Shown here one piece after another: positions 24,844 to 33,837 of a DNA stretch of 64,000 nucleotides; within the stretch, counting starts at the first letter, position 1; every line of letters starts with the position of its first letter. The DNA is from Pyxidicoccus sp. MSG2. Its GTDB lineage: Bacteria; Myxococcota; Myxococcia; Myxococcales; Myxococcaceae. Position numbers and translations under genes: made by a program. The stretch is taken from NCBI RefSeq assembly GCF_026626705.1, contig NZ_JAPNKC010000001.1:6342001-6406000 (forward strand), in the 5' to 3' direction. The notes below the pieces were generated by a model. It searched no databases and was not told where the DNA came from. It saw only the letters and a program-made list of their open reading frames with translations.

Positions 24844-25704
24844 ATGGTCGCTGCTCTCCGTCCCCTTCGTGCCGTGAAGACGCGCCTTCCTCTCCCTTCC
24901 GTCCTCGTTCTCGTCCTCGGGCTCCTGAGTGCCTGCGGGCCGTCCCCCGCCTCCATCACCGTCGAGCCGCTGCCGTCGAAGTACCTGCGGACGCCAGGGC
25001 AGAATGTGAAGCTGGAGTACGTGGTCCTCGACACGGAGGGCCAGCGGATGTCCGAGCCGAAGCTGCGGTGGACGAGCTCCGCCACGGACGTGGCCCTCGT
25101 GCAGGAGGGCGTGGTGACGGTGCGCAAGTCCGGGAAGACGACCATCGGCGTCACCGGCGGCAAGATTCGCACGGCGATTCCGTTGGACCTCACCATCCTC
25201 AACTCGCTCGACGTGAAGGCGCCGGGCGCGGACTTCATGGAGGTGAGTCGCATCATCAAGCTGCGCGTGGTGGCGAGGAACGAGCAGGGTGAGTTGCTCG
25301 CCGACGCGGCGCCCGAGTTCCGCTCGTCCGACGAGACGGTGGTGCGCGTGGAGGACGGGCAGCTCGTGGCCGTGCGTCCGGGCACCGCCACCGTCACCGC
25401 GGCGCTGGGGCACCTGAACCGCGCCATCGCGGTGCAGGTGGTGCCCCCGGACTTCGCGCGCCTGGGCCTCAACCTCACGCACCACGCCTTCCAGCGGCCG
25501 GGCCAGTCCGTGATGCTCCAGGCCAAGGCCTACAACCGCAACGGCGCCGTGCTGGAGAGCGTGCCGCTGGAGTGGTTCACCTCGGACGCCGCGGTGGTGA
25601 CGGTGGCGCCCGATGGCCGCGTGACGGCGGTGGGGACCGGCCGCGCCGTCGTCTCCGTGGTCGCGGGCCGGCGGCGCTCGGCGGCGGAGTTCGTCGTCCC
25701 GTAG
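24844..25704 (+). CDS. Ig-like (Big2-type) lipoprotein
   Basis: The 286-residue precursor has a lipoprotein signal with lipobox LSAC followed by Gly at about residue 32. The mature part is built of three bacterial Ig-like strand-rich units ending in the Big2 signature style, for example VEDGQLVAVRPGTATVTA and APDGRVTAVGTGRAVVSVVAG. These modules usually mediate adhesion or act as spacers on the cell surface. It follows the HD-GYP-like gene by 113 bp and may have its own promoter. A bidirectional hairpin separates it from traB. Confidence 0.87.
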   Translation: MVAALRPLRAVKTRLPLPSVLVLVLGLLSACGPSPASITVEPLPSKYLRTPGQNVKLEYVVLDTEGQRMSEPKLRWTSSATDVALVQEGVVTVRKSGKTTIGVTGGKIRTAIPLDLTILNSLDVKAPGADFMEVSRIIKLRVVARNEQGELLADAAPEFRSSDETVVRVEDGQLVAVRPGTATVTAALGHLNRAIAVQVVPPDFARLGLNLTHHAFQRPGQSVMLQAKAYNRNGAVLESVPLEWFTSDAAVVTVAPDGRVTAVGTGRAVVSVVAGRRRSAAEFVVP

Positions 25705-25785
25705 CGGGCTGTCGTGACGGCGGAGCGCGCCGCGGCTTCCGCCGTGGAAGGAGCGCGGGCCACACGTCCACTTCACGCGTGAGAG

Positions 25786-25816
25786 GCGCCTCTCCTCCTC
25801 GCGAGAGGAGAGGCGC
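25786..25816. terminator. bidirectional 12-bp hairpin between lipoprotein gene and traB
   Basis: GCGCCTCTCCTC - ctcgcga - GAGGAGAGGCGC is a perfect 12-bp stem with a 7-nt loop, midway between two convergent stops (82 bp after one, 9 bp after the other). It should stop transcription from both sides, although T-runs are absent. Confidence 0.75.
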
Positions 25817-25824
25817 TCGCCCTG

Positions 25825-27462
25825 CTACTTCTTCGGCGCCGGGGCGGGAGCCTTCTCCTTGGGCGTCAGCAGCTTCGGACGGGAGCGCTTGAGCTTCTTG
25901 TCGAGCGCCTCGTCCGGGCACGGCGGGCGGGGCCCTTCGCTCGGCGGCTGAATCGTGAACTCGACGCGGCGGTTGAGCGCCATGCCCTCTTCCGTCGCGT
26001 TGTCCGCCAGCGGCTTGCTCCGGCCGAAGCCCTGCGAGCACAGGCGCTCCGCCGCCACGCCGCTCTCGATGAGGAAGCGCACGACGCTGGCCGCGCGGCG
26101 CTTGGACAGGTCCAGGTTGTACGCGTCGCTCGCGCGCGCGTCGGTGTGGCCTTCCACGAGGATGCGGTCCACCTCCGGGTTCTCGTTCATCACCCGGGCC
26201 ACCTCCTCCAGGATGGGGAAGGACTCGGAGAGGATGACGTCCTGGTCCGTGGCGAAGTTCACCTGCTCCAGGATGACAATCTTGTTCCCGTCGCGCCGGG
26301 CCAGCGGGCACCCGTCGCGTCCGCGGCTGCCGGCCGGCTGGTCCGGGCACTTGTCGAGCCGGTCCACCACGGCGTCGCCGTCCCTGTCCGTGTCCGGGCA
26401 GCCCGAGTTCCCCACGGGGCCGGCCACGTCAGGGCAGAGGTCTCCCCCGCCAATCACGGAGTCGCCATCCGGGTCCACCGGCGGCGGGGGCGGAGGCGTC
26501 GGCTCCGGCGGGTCCTTGAAGCGCTCCAGTGCCTCCCACTCGCGCGTCTTCGCCGGGACCCAGATGATGGACGTGAAGAGGCTGAGCGTGGGCGACGCGA
26601 GCGAGCACCCGCAGCCCGCACCGCCGCCGAACGTGAAGGTGAGGCCGGTGGAGCTGTACCAGCGCAGGCCGAGGAGCAGCTCCGCGGGCACCTGGCGGGG
26701 CTCGTCCGGCAGCTTCTCCAGGCCCACCGCGCCGTGCACCATGCCAACGGCGGTGATGCCGCTGCCGCGGAGCAGGGGCACCTCGGTGCCCACGCCGAAG
26801 GGCATCATGTCGCCCACCGACGCGCCGTTGAAGACATGGTCCGGCCGCTTCCAGAAGCCGCCGTTGAGCGCGAGGAGGATTCCGTTGCCGAAGCGGTAGT
26901 CGAGCACCAGGCCCGGCGCCCACGTCATCTCTCCGTCGCCGGCGAACGCGTCCTGCGCGCCGGTGGGGAAGCTCACGTTGAGCGTCAGCGCGGCGCCGAA
27001 GCCCTTGCCCTCGGCGGGCCGGCGCAGGCCGGGGATGGCCACCTTGCCGGTGAGTCGCAGGTCGCCGAGGACGAAGCTCTCCACGCTTCCCTCGGTGCCG
27101 ATGACCTCCAGGTTCTGCCCGCCCTGCGCGAGGATGAGCGGCATGTCCACGCCCACCTCGGCCCAGTCGAACAGGCCCACGCTGGCCATGGCGTCCAACT
27201 GGAGGCGGTTGCCGACGAGGGAAATCTTCCCCAGGTCGCCGCCCTCGGGGACGAGCGTCAGCGGGTTGAGCGAGTAGCTGAAGTACGGGCCACCGGCCAC
27301 GGACAGGTGCGACAGCGGGCGTGACTGCATCACGACCACCAGGTCCTGGGGAGCGCCGGAGGGGCGGAAGAGCTGGACGTTGAAGCGCGTGTCCGGCTGG
27401 GCGCTGGCGGTGGTGGACAGCCCCAGCGCCAGGAGGAGGAGCGGAAGGTGCGAGGGCTTCAT
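25825..27462 (-). CDS. traB: TraB, outer-membrane-exchange OmpA-domain protein
   Basis: The 545-residue precursor has a signal peptide (about 1-21), a beta-barrel-like region to about 330, Ca-binding TSP3-type repeats (DPDGDSVIGGGDLCP, DTDRDGDAVVDRLDKCPD), and a C-terminal OmpA peptidoglycan-binding domain with LVEGHTDARASDAYNLDLSKRR. This architecture and its position directly after traA match TraB of Myxococcus, which works with TraA in outer membrane fusion and exchange of lipids and lipoproteins between kin. Its ATG overlaps the traA stop (ATGA), so translation is coupled. The C-terminus is Lys/Pro-rich. Confidence 0.9.
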   Translation of the reverse strand: MKPSHLPLLLLALGLSTTASAQPDTRFNVQLFRPSGAPQDLVVVMQSRPLSHLSVAGGPYFSYSLNPLTLVPEGGDLGKISLVGNRLQLDAMASVGLFDWAEVGVDMPLILAQGGQNLEVIGTEGSVESFVLGDLRLTGKVAIPGLRRPAEGKGFGAALTLNVSFPTGAQDAFAGDGEMTWAPGLVLDYRFGNGILLALNGGFWKRPDHVFNGASVGDMMPFGVGTEVPLLRGSGITAVGMVHGAVGLEKLPDEPRQVPAELLLGLRWYSSTGLTFTFGGGAGCGCSLASPTLSLFTSIIWVPAKTREWEALERFKDPPEPTPPPPPPVDPDGDSVIGGGDLCPDVAGPVGNSGCPDTDRDGDAVVDRLDKCPDQPAGSRGRDGCPLARRDGNKIVILEQVNFATDQDVILSESFPILEEVARVMNENPEVDRILVEGHTDARASDAYNLDLSKRRAASVVRFLIESGVAAERLCSQGFGRSKPLADNATEEGMALNRRVEFTIQPPSEGPRPPCPDEALDKKLKRSRPKLLTPKEKAPAPAPKK

Positions 27463-29771
27463 CGGGCGCGGCGCTGGTTCCGGAGGAGCATGAAGCCCGC
27501 GGCGAGCAGCACCAGGAAGGTGGTGCTTCCCGCGGGAGTGGCGTCGGCGGTGGTGCCACAGCAGAAGGCGCCACCCTGGGGCTCGGTGCCGGGCTTGCGA
27601 CGCCCGCGCTCGCACTCCTGCGTCTTGGCCGAGCAGTACTCCATGCCGAGGCAGTCTCCGCTGTCCTCGCAGGAGGTGGAGCAGCTGTTGGTGGAAGTGT
27701 CGCAGGTGCCACCGCAGGGGCAGTGCGCGTCGGCGAAGCACTCCACGCAGGTGCTGCCGTTGCAGACGAGCCCCTGCTGGCACGTCACGGCGCAGGCGCC
27801 GGCGTTGTCACAGGTGCGGGTGGTGGGGTTGCACACGCCGCTGCCGCAGTCCGAGTCCTCGCGGCAGCCCACGCAGGCGCTGCCCTGCACGGAGCCGTCG
27901 GAGAGGCAGAAGGGCGTGTCACCCTCGCAGGCGCCGCAGCGCTCGCCGCAGTGCCGGTCGGTGGTGCAGGCGCTGCACTCGCCGCTGAGGCAGAAGCTGC
28001 CGTCGCCGCACTCCATGTCGTTGCGGCACTGGACGCAGACCTCTCCGTCCAGACAGAAGGGGCGCTCGCCGGGGCACTTCGCGCAGCCTGGGCCGCAGCT
28101 GTCGGCGGTGTTGCACTCGGGCACCGCGTCCACGCAGCGGCCGTTGAGCGCGTCGCACTGCTGGCCGGGGGAGCACTGGCTGTTGCTGGTGCACTCCACG
28201 CAGGACGGAGAGGCGCCGGGCGTCAGTGCCGCGCACTGGGTGCCGTTGGGGCAGCAGTTGCAGGAGTTGCCCGCGCACGAGTCATTGGTGGCGCAGGTGG
28301 AGCACTGGTGGTTGGAGCAGATCTCACCGCGCGGGCACTGCGAGTCGTCGTTGCACTCGTTGCACGTGTGGGTGTTGGGGTCGCAGACCTCGTCGCCGGG
28401 GCAGTGGTCGTCGGTGGTGCACTCCACGCAGGTGGAGTTCGGCACGTCGCATTTGGCGCCGGGGCAGTCGCTGTCGTCGTTGCAGCCGGTGCACTGGTTG
28501 GTCGCCGTATCGCAGCGGCCGTTGTCGGGGCAGTCCGCGTCGTCGTTGCAGCCCCGGCAGACGTTGTCGGACAGGTCGCAGCGGCCGTTGAGGGGACAGT
28601 CCGCGTCGTCGTTGCAGCCGCGACAGGTGTTGTCCGAAAGGTCGCAGCGGCCGTTTTCCGGACAGTCACCGTCATCGTTGCAGCCGCGGCAGGTGTTGTC
28701 CGTCAGGTCGCAGCGGCCGTTGGCGCACTGGCTGTCGTCCGTGCACTGCACGCACTGGGTTCGGCTGTTGAGGTTGGCGCAGTAGGGCGTGGACTGGCCG
28801 CAGGGAGAGCAGGAGTCGCCGCACCTGAGCGACGAGTTGCACGGTGCGCATAGCGCAGCGGCGTTGCAGTAGTAGAGCGAACCACAGCCGCCGTTATTGG
28901 GGGCGTTGGCGTTGGCGCGGCTGCACTGCTCGCAGCGGTCGAGATTCTCCGGGTAGGACGGAAGCCCGTTCTCGGTCTGGAAGAACTGCGCGGGCTGCAG
29001 CAGCTGGAATCCCGAGTCGAACAGGTTGACGATGGGAGGCTGGTTCGCGGCGCGCTCGAAGTCCGTGAACGCACCCGATCGCATGCCCATCTCCAGCGCG
29101 GCATGCTCCGTCACCTGGACATAGAGCATTTCCACGGCGTAGATGCCGGGCTGGGTGAACGTGACGGCGTTGGTCGTTCGCCAGGTCGCGGCGCCCAGCT
29201 GGGGCGGGCGGTTGATGACCGTATACGACTGGCCCCGGTCGTAGATGACGAGGCTGATGGCGTCGTCCGTGTAGAAGCTGAAGTGCAGTGCTTGGCCTTC
29301 GAGCCCAGCGGGGATGTTCAGGTAGCCGCGGAAGCGCGAGACGAACGAAGTGAACGCGTCGTTGTCGTTGATGATGTTGTAGCTGCAGCCGCCCGTGGAG
29401 CAGCGTGGCGCAGTGACCTGACCGACGAAGTCGCCGTAGCTCAGCGTGCGTCCGTCATTGAGGTTGTTCGACAAGTCGAACGGCGTGCGCATCACCGTGG
29501 TGACACGGCTCTGCTTGCTGGTGGGCTCCTCGATGTATCCGTTGATGCCATCGAGATACGTGCCGCGTGTCTGCGGGAACTCGTTCAGGGTCCGTGTCCA
29601 CACGTTGGACGCGACGCACAGGCCGTGGCCACTGCTGCTCAGCGCGGGCGCTATCGGAGGACCTTGAACAGTGATGTCCGGCAGCTTCTGGCCCAGAGCA
29701 GGGGAAGCCGTGAGACACACCGTCACCACTGCGAGCGCGAGACGCGCGATGCGGAACAGGGGGGATTTCAA
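27459..29771 (-). CDS. traA: TraA, polymorphic kin-recognition receptor for outer membrane exchange
   Basis: The 770-residue precursor has a signal peptide ending ALG at 27, an N-terminal variable region with a PA14-like lectin fold (about 115-235, including FSFYTDDAISLVIYD and FTQPGIYAVEMLY), and a long Cys-rich stalk of 22-residue repeats such as CRGCNDDADCPLNGRCDL. The tail is a MYXO-CTERM sorting signal: FCCG, a hydrophobic segment, RRAR. These are the parts of Myxococcus TraA, the cell-surface receptor whose variable domain selects partners for outer membrane exchange. The start is TTG; an in-frame TAG only three codons upstream excludes a longer form, and no clear ribosome site is seen. 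It is coupled to traB by a 4-nt overlap. Confidence 0.92.
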   Translation of the reverse strand: MKSPLFRIARLALAVVTVCLTASPALGQKLPDITVQGPPIAPALSSSGHGLCVASNVWTRTLNEFPQTRGTYLDGINGYIEEPTSKQSRVTTVMRTPFDLSNNLNDGRTLSYGDFVGQVTAPRCSTGGCSYNIINDNDAFTSFVSRFRGYLNIPAGLEGQALHFSFYTDDAISLVIYDRGQSYTVINRPPQLGAATWRTTNAVTFTQPGIYAVEMLYVQVTEHAALEMGMRSGAFTDFERAANQPPIVNLFDSGFQLLQPAQFFQTENGLPSYPENLDRCEQCSRANANAPNNGGCGSLYYCNAAALCAPCNSSLRCGDSCSPCGQSTPYCANLNSRTQCVQCTDDSQCANGRCDLTDNTCRGCNDDGDCPENGRCDLSDNTCRGCNDDADCPLNGRCDLSDNVCRGCNDDADCPDNGRCDTATNQCTGCNDDSDCPGAKCDVPNSTCVECTTDDHCPGDEVCDPNTHTCNECNDDSQCPRGEICSNHQCSTCATNDSCAGNSCNCCPNGTQCAALTPGASPSCVECTSNSQCSPGQQCDALNGRCVDAVPECNTADSCGPGCAKCPGERPFCLDGEVCVQCRNDMECGDGSFCLSGECSACTTDRHCGERCGACEGDTPFCLSDGSVQGSACVGCREDSDCGSGVCNPTTRTCDNAGACAVTCQQGLVCNGSTCVECFADAHCPCGGTCDTSTNSCSTSCEDSGDCLGMEYCSAKTQECERGRRKPGTEPQGGAFCCGTTADATPAGSTTFLVLLAAGFMLLRNQRRAR
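28511..28774 (-). repeat. four 66-bp repeats encoding the TraA Cys-rich stalk
   Basis: The block CGCAGCGGCC recurs at 28511, 28577, 28643 and 28709, giving an exact 66-bp period equal to one 22-residue Cys-rich unit. Neighbouring copies are nearly identical at DNA level, which allows in-frame gain or loss of stalk units by recombination. Confidence 0.9.
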
Positions 29772-29873
29772 AGCGGCGCTAGAATGCTGGATTCCTCTGA
29801 CAAGAGCAAATTCAAGCGCTTACTCCATGGGTGTGGGTGTGCCGGGCTGGTGACACAACGTAGCAGGTCTTCT

Positions 29874-30968
29874 TCAATTCTCACGACCTGGGGGTGTTCG
29901 AAGCAGGTCGATGAACTCCTCCACGATGCGTTCGGTGGAAAACCGCTCCCGGACGAAGCGCATCCCCGCCTCGCCCATGGCCCGTCGGCGCTCGGGGGGC
30001 ATGTCGGCGACGGTGACGAGCGCGTCACGCCACGCCGCCTCGTCCCCGGGTGGAAGCAGCAGTCCGGTTTCCCCTTCGAGGAGTGTCTCCGGCAGCCCAC
30101 CAATCCGGCTCGCGAGGACGGGGACTCCGCTGGCCTGGGCCTCGATCGAGACCCGTCCGAAGGGCTCCAGCCACTCCGAGGGGACGACCGCTACGTCCAT
30201 GGCTGCGTAGAGCGGCCGCATGTCCCCCGTCCAACCCTTCAGGACATGTCGCTCCTGGAGCTCGGGGGAAATCGCCTCTCGCAGCCTCGGGTGCGAGGCT
30301 TCTTCACCCACCCAGAGGGCACGGAGCCTCGGACTTCGAGGCATGGCCTGGTTGAAGGCCGCCGCCAGCCGGAAGACCCCCTTCTCGGGCTTCAACGCTC
30401 CGACGAAGCCGACGAGCAGTGCATCCTCATTCACGCCCAGTGCCCGGCGAGACGCGTCTCGGAGCCCGGCGTCCGGACGGAAGTACTCCACGTCCAGTGG
30501 GTTGTAGAGCAGGCTCACCCGCTCGGACGCAACCCCCTGCTCCGCCAGGTTGGAGCGCATGGACTCGGAGACGGCGATGAAGCGGTCCGCCCACCGGGGC
30601 AGCAGCGCGCGAGACATCGGCTTGAGCCGGCTGTTGAGGTGACGGAACAGCGCCACGGGCGTCCCGGTGAGCTTGCCCAGTGTGAGCAGTGGCCAGTACT
30701 CATGGCCGAAGCTGCCGACCAGCCAGTCCGCCTTCACCTTCCGGAGGGCGCGCAGGACGCCCCGGGCGCCGCGGACATCCGCCGCATTGCGGAAGATGCC
30801 GGGCTCGATGGCAAGGCCGCTCGCCGCCAGCTCGCGGGCGATGTAGCCCTCCGGGCGGGCCACGGTGAGCACCTCGTGCCCCGCGCGGGCCAGGGCTCGC
30901 ACCATGCACACGAGGTGGGTCTCCGTGCCTCGCGCGCCCAGGCTGGTGCCGACAAATACGAAGTTCAT
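29874..30968 (-). CDS. GT4-family glycosyltransferase
   Basis: The 364-residue protein has a GT-B glycosyltransferase fold. The N-terminal domain starts FVGTSLGARGTETH, the sugar-nucleotide side has VGFVGALKPEKGV, and the family signature E(x7)E is in SEWLEPFGRVSIEAQASG. It likely adds a sugar to a polysaccharide, lipid or protein at the cytoplasmic face. GGAGG precedes the ATG; the longer reading lacks a good start. It is on the traA strand, 102 bp upstream of traA, and could supply surface glycan, but a direct link to outer membrane exchange is inference. Confidence 0.88.
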   Translation of the reverse strand: MNFVFVGTSLGARGTETHLVCMVRALARAGHEVLTVARPEGYIARELAASGLAIEPGIFRNAADVRGARGVLRALRKVKADWLVGSFGHEYWPLLTLGKLTGTPVALFRHLNSRLKPMSRALLPRWADRFIAVSESMRSNLAEQGVASERVSLLYNPLDVEYFRPDAGLRDASRRALGVNEDALLVGFVGALKPEKGVFRLAAAFNQAMPRSPRLRALWVGEEASHPRLREAISPELQERHVLKGWTGDMRPLYAAMDVAVVPSEWLEPFGRVSIEAQASGVPVLASRIGGLPETLLEGETGLLLPPGDEAAWRDALVTVADMPPERRRAMGEAGMRFVRERFSTERIVEEFIDLLRTPPGREN

Positions 30969-31056
30969 GGCCTCCAACACACCATGGGTTCCCCTCGCGG
31001 ACGAGGGGAACCCGGCACTCCAGGCGGCGGATTTCACGCTCCGCCGCGCTCACGTC

Positions 31057-32520
31057 TCACTCGTTGATGTAGAGACGCGTGACCTGCATGCGGTGGTCCG
31101 ACAGGTACGGCGTCAGGTGAGGGAGCCTGTCGTAGGCCGTGTAGGAGTCCACGAACCCGAAGCCCGGCGTGCTCACCCAGACCCAGAGCTGGTCGAGATT
31201 GTAGCGCGGCGGCGTCTCCGGCGTGACATGGCAGCCGGTGCTCGGGGGCAGGCAGAAGTGCTTGTAGGGAGGCGTGTAATAGAAGAACTCGAATTCGTAG
31301 CGGACGTAGGTGAAGAGCGGGTCCATGTCCGTTCGGAAGACGTCCGCGTTCATGTCGCCGCCGATGATGGCCGGCATGCCGGGGTTGCGCATGTGGGCCA
31401 TCACCTCGTCCACTTCCTGTCGCCGATAGGGCACCTCGGGAATGCCGCGGTTTTCCGCCACGCTCCCCGCGATGAGGTGGAGGTTGGCCACCTTGACCGG
31501 GAAGCCCCCCAGGTCCAGGACGACGTAGTGCCACCGGTGGTTGTAGCCCTCGAGCGGCTGTGAGAACTGGACCGGCACGTTCTCGCTGATGGGGAACTTG
31601 CTCATGACGGTCAGGTCATCATTGCCCGAGAACCGGACCTGTCTGCTCAGCTCCTTGATGTACGGGCTCGCGGTGATGCCCCACACCGTGTTCTCGCGCG
31701 ACTCCTGGAGCATGACGACGTCGATGTCGTTCCTGTCATTCATGTGCTGGGCGAGGCGGTCGGCGCTGCCCACACCCGCGACGTCGACACCGTTGAGGAT
31801 GTTGAAGGTCGCCACCTTGAAGGACTGCACGAACACGTAGCGCTTCAGCGGCGTCTTCAGCACGCCACCGTTCCCATCCGTTGACTCGGCCACCAGGGAG
31901 AAGTCCTGCCGGTAGGGCAGGTAGTCGGTCGGGCACCGCGTCTCCTCGGCATACGACTTGAAGTTGATGGAGAGGGAGGTGGTGCGCGAGGAGGCCGTGG
32001 TCGTAGCGCTGTTCTGGTTGGAGAAGGTGAAGGTCTGGGTCGAGAAGCCCTCACGCAACAGCACGTCGCTTCGCCGTTGCATGCAGATGACGTTGAGCGT
32101 CCCCTGGAGCTTGACGGACGTGACGCCCCGGGCCGGGTCCGCCGCCGTCGCGGTGAAGGTGAGGGACTTCTGGGCCTGCCGGAAGAGGTAGGTCGGGAGG
32201 TTGTCCGTCGTGGGCGCGCCGGTGACGCCATCCACCTGGCGTTCACGGCCCGCGCCGATGCCGCTGGTCACATAGCGGAGCGTCATGGGAGGCGGCTCGT
32301 TGCAGGTGCTCGAGCCACCGCAGTCGCTCCAGTCGGAGCCGTCGCATACCGACGTTCCCGGGCAGCCCCATTCATTGGTGCACGCCTTCTTGGTGCCCGC
32401 GACGCATGCGGCGCTGGCGGCTCCCCCCACGAGTACGAGCATCAGCGCGGCCCAGGTCGCGAGGTTCTCCTTCAAAAAGGAGCGCGCGCGCCCGTGGAAT
32501 CCGTAGGTCGATGATGGCAT
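31057..32520 (-). CDS. secreted endonuclease/exonuclease/phosphatase-fold protein
   Basis: The 487-residue precursor has a long n-region, a hydrophobic segment ending ASA near residue 37, a small Cys-rich stretch, a strand-rich domain of about 150 residues, then an EEP catalytic domain from about 230. EEP motifs are VATFNILNG, DVVMLQES, VANLHLIAG, GGDMNAD and the final SDHRMQ, so metal and catalytic residues are present. It is expected to cut a phosphodiester or phosphomonoester outside the cell: DNA, sphingomyelin-type lipid or inositol phosphate. It lies 88 bp upstream of the glycosyltransferase gene on the same strand. Confidence 0.88.
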   Translation of the reverse strand: MPSSTYGFHGRARSFLKENLATWAALMLVLVGGAASAACVAGTKKACTNEWGCPGTSVCDGSDWSDCGGSSTCNEPPPMTLRYVTSGIGAGRERQVDGVTGAPTTDNLPTYLFRQAQKSLTFTATAADPARGVTSVKLQGTLNVICMQRRSDVLLREGFSTQTFTFSNQNSATTTASSRTTSLSINFKSYAEETRCPTDYLPYRQDFSLVAESTDGNGGVLKTPLKRYVFVQSFKVATFNILNGVDVAGVGSADRLAQHMNDRNDIDVVMLQESRENTVWGITASPYIKELSRQVRFSGNDDLTVMSKFPISENVPVQFSQPLEGYNHRWHYVVLDLGGFPVKVANLHLIAGSVAENRGIPEVPYRRQEVDEVMAHMRNPGMPAIIGGDMNADVFRTDMDPLFTYVRYEFEFFYYTPPYKHFCLPPSTGCHVTPETPPRYNLDQLWVWVSTPGFGFVDSYTAYDRLPHLTPYLSDHRMQVTRLYINE

Positions 32521-32686
32521 TGCAATCAAGTGCGGCAAGGTTCCCCCTCTTGTGTGTGGTCGTGCCACGCCCCAGGCCCGCGTGGCGGCTGCGTTCCGCC
32601 CGCGACGAGACGTTTGATGGGGATACGCGCTGACGGCGACGGGCTGGTTGCTCCACGTGGCCGGGCCCTTCAAGAAGGCCCGTCGC

Positions 32687-33760
32687 TCACGCCCTGCGGC
32701 AGCTCACGTCGCCATCCTGCGAGCGGATGAGCGCGGCGGTCAGCTCATGGCCCAGGGCCGCGCAGAGCACCTCGAAGGTCCTCCGCCTCGCGCCTCCGAC
32801 GACGACGGAGGGCTGGCTGGTGAGCGTCTCCGGGTGTCTCACGAAGATGTTGTAGCCGACGATGCACCCATCCGCGCGCAGCACCGTGATGCCGTCCGTG
32901 GCCATCATCCCCCGGAGCAGCTGCGCCGTGGCGCGCACCGCGGTGGCGGAGGCGTCGGTGGGGTCCGCGTGGTAGCGCTCCAGCAGGGCGACGATGTCCA
33001 GCGGGCGCGGCAGGATGATGCCGTCCACGAACAGCATCGAGCCCGCGCGCTCCCGGGGCAGCACGGCCACCAGCGTGCCGTGCGAGCCCTGCATCACCTC
33101 GAAGAGGACGCGGCGGAAGAAGCCCCGGGCGCGCTCGCGGCTGGTGGTGGCCACGCCGTCCGTGACGGCCTCGGCCAGCTCGTCCAGCACCTCCGGCGGG
33201 GACGCCGCCTCCACGCGCGCGCCTGACAGGTACACGTGCCGGCACAGCCCGCCGCACGCGCGCAGCTCCAGGATGTTGTCCGCGAGCTGGAGCACCCCCA
33301 CCACGCCCGAGGCTCCGTCGTCCGACCTGCGCAGCCGCTCCAGCGGCGTCTCCGCCAGGGGGAACGGGTCCGTGCGGAAGACGCCGTACGCGAAGCCCTC
33401 CGGCACCCGCAGCAGGTACAGCGCCCACCAGCGGCCCTGGCCCAGCGGCGCGCACTGCTTCAGCGCCCGCTGAATCGTGGCCCGCGAGCGGGGACCGATG
33501 CCGATACCGATGGGGTCGTGCCCGCCGAGCTGCGCCAGCATCTGCCCCAGGTCGTCACAGACGAAGGCCATGGGGAACAGCGGCGCGCCTTCCTCGCGGT
33601 AGCGCGACAGCGTGACGATGAGCTCGCCAATGGAGTCCGCCGTCTGCGGACACGTCATGCGGGCTTCGTCCAGGAACGTGCTGACCGCGTCGGTCAGCAG
33701 GTGGCGGAAGGAGAGGACGAGAGGTGGCGACCCCGGGGCGGCCGGGTCCGAGCCGTTCAT
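32687..33760 (-). CDS. DAC-like (DACNV-type) nucleotide sensor protein
   Basis: The 357-residue protein has a C-terminal half resembling a diadenylate cyclase domain in altered form: TDGITVL where DAC has DGA, GGARRRTFE where DAC has GTRHRAA, and IRSQDGDVS where DAC has VSEExGxIS. Loss of the RHR histidine and the acidic pair argues against c-di-AMP synthesis and for nucleotide sensing, as proposed for DACNV/DACND domains. The N-terminal half is unassigned, with a Cys/Gly patch LRACGGLCRHVYL. ATG 33760 is preferred over an upstream start. It is 77 bp downstream of an XRE regulator gene. No effector nuclease is next to it. Confidence 0.65.
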   Translation of the reverse strand: MNGSDPAAPGSPPLVLSFRHLLTDAVSTFLDEARMTCPQTADSIGELIVTLSRYREEGAPLFPMAFVCDDLGQMLAQLGGHDPIGIGIGPRSRATIQRALKQCAPLGQGRWWALYLLRVPEGFAYGVFRTDPFPLAETPLERLRRSDDGASGVVGVLQLADNILELRACGGLCRHVYLSGARVEAASPPEVLDELAEAVTDGVATTSRERARGFFRRVLFEVMQGSHGTLVAVLPRERAGSMLFVDGIILPRPLDIVALLERYHADPTDASATAVRATAQLLRGMMATDGITVLRADGCIVGYNIFVRHPETLTSQPSVVVGGARRRTFEVLCAALGHELTAALIRSQDGDVSCRRA

Positions 33761-33837
33761 GACGCCCCCAGCATGGCGCATTGCCGCCGCTCACGCACGG
33801 ACGGAGTGCGTCCGCGCCCGCCTGCCTGCCCCTCTCG

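Noticed and set aside
25825-27462. Ordinary OmpA porin unrelated to exchange
   Set aside because: The ATGA coupling to a TraA-like gene and the barrel+TSP3+OmpA order fit TraB better than a general OmpA protein.
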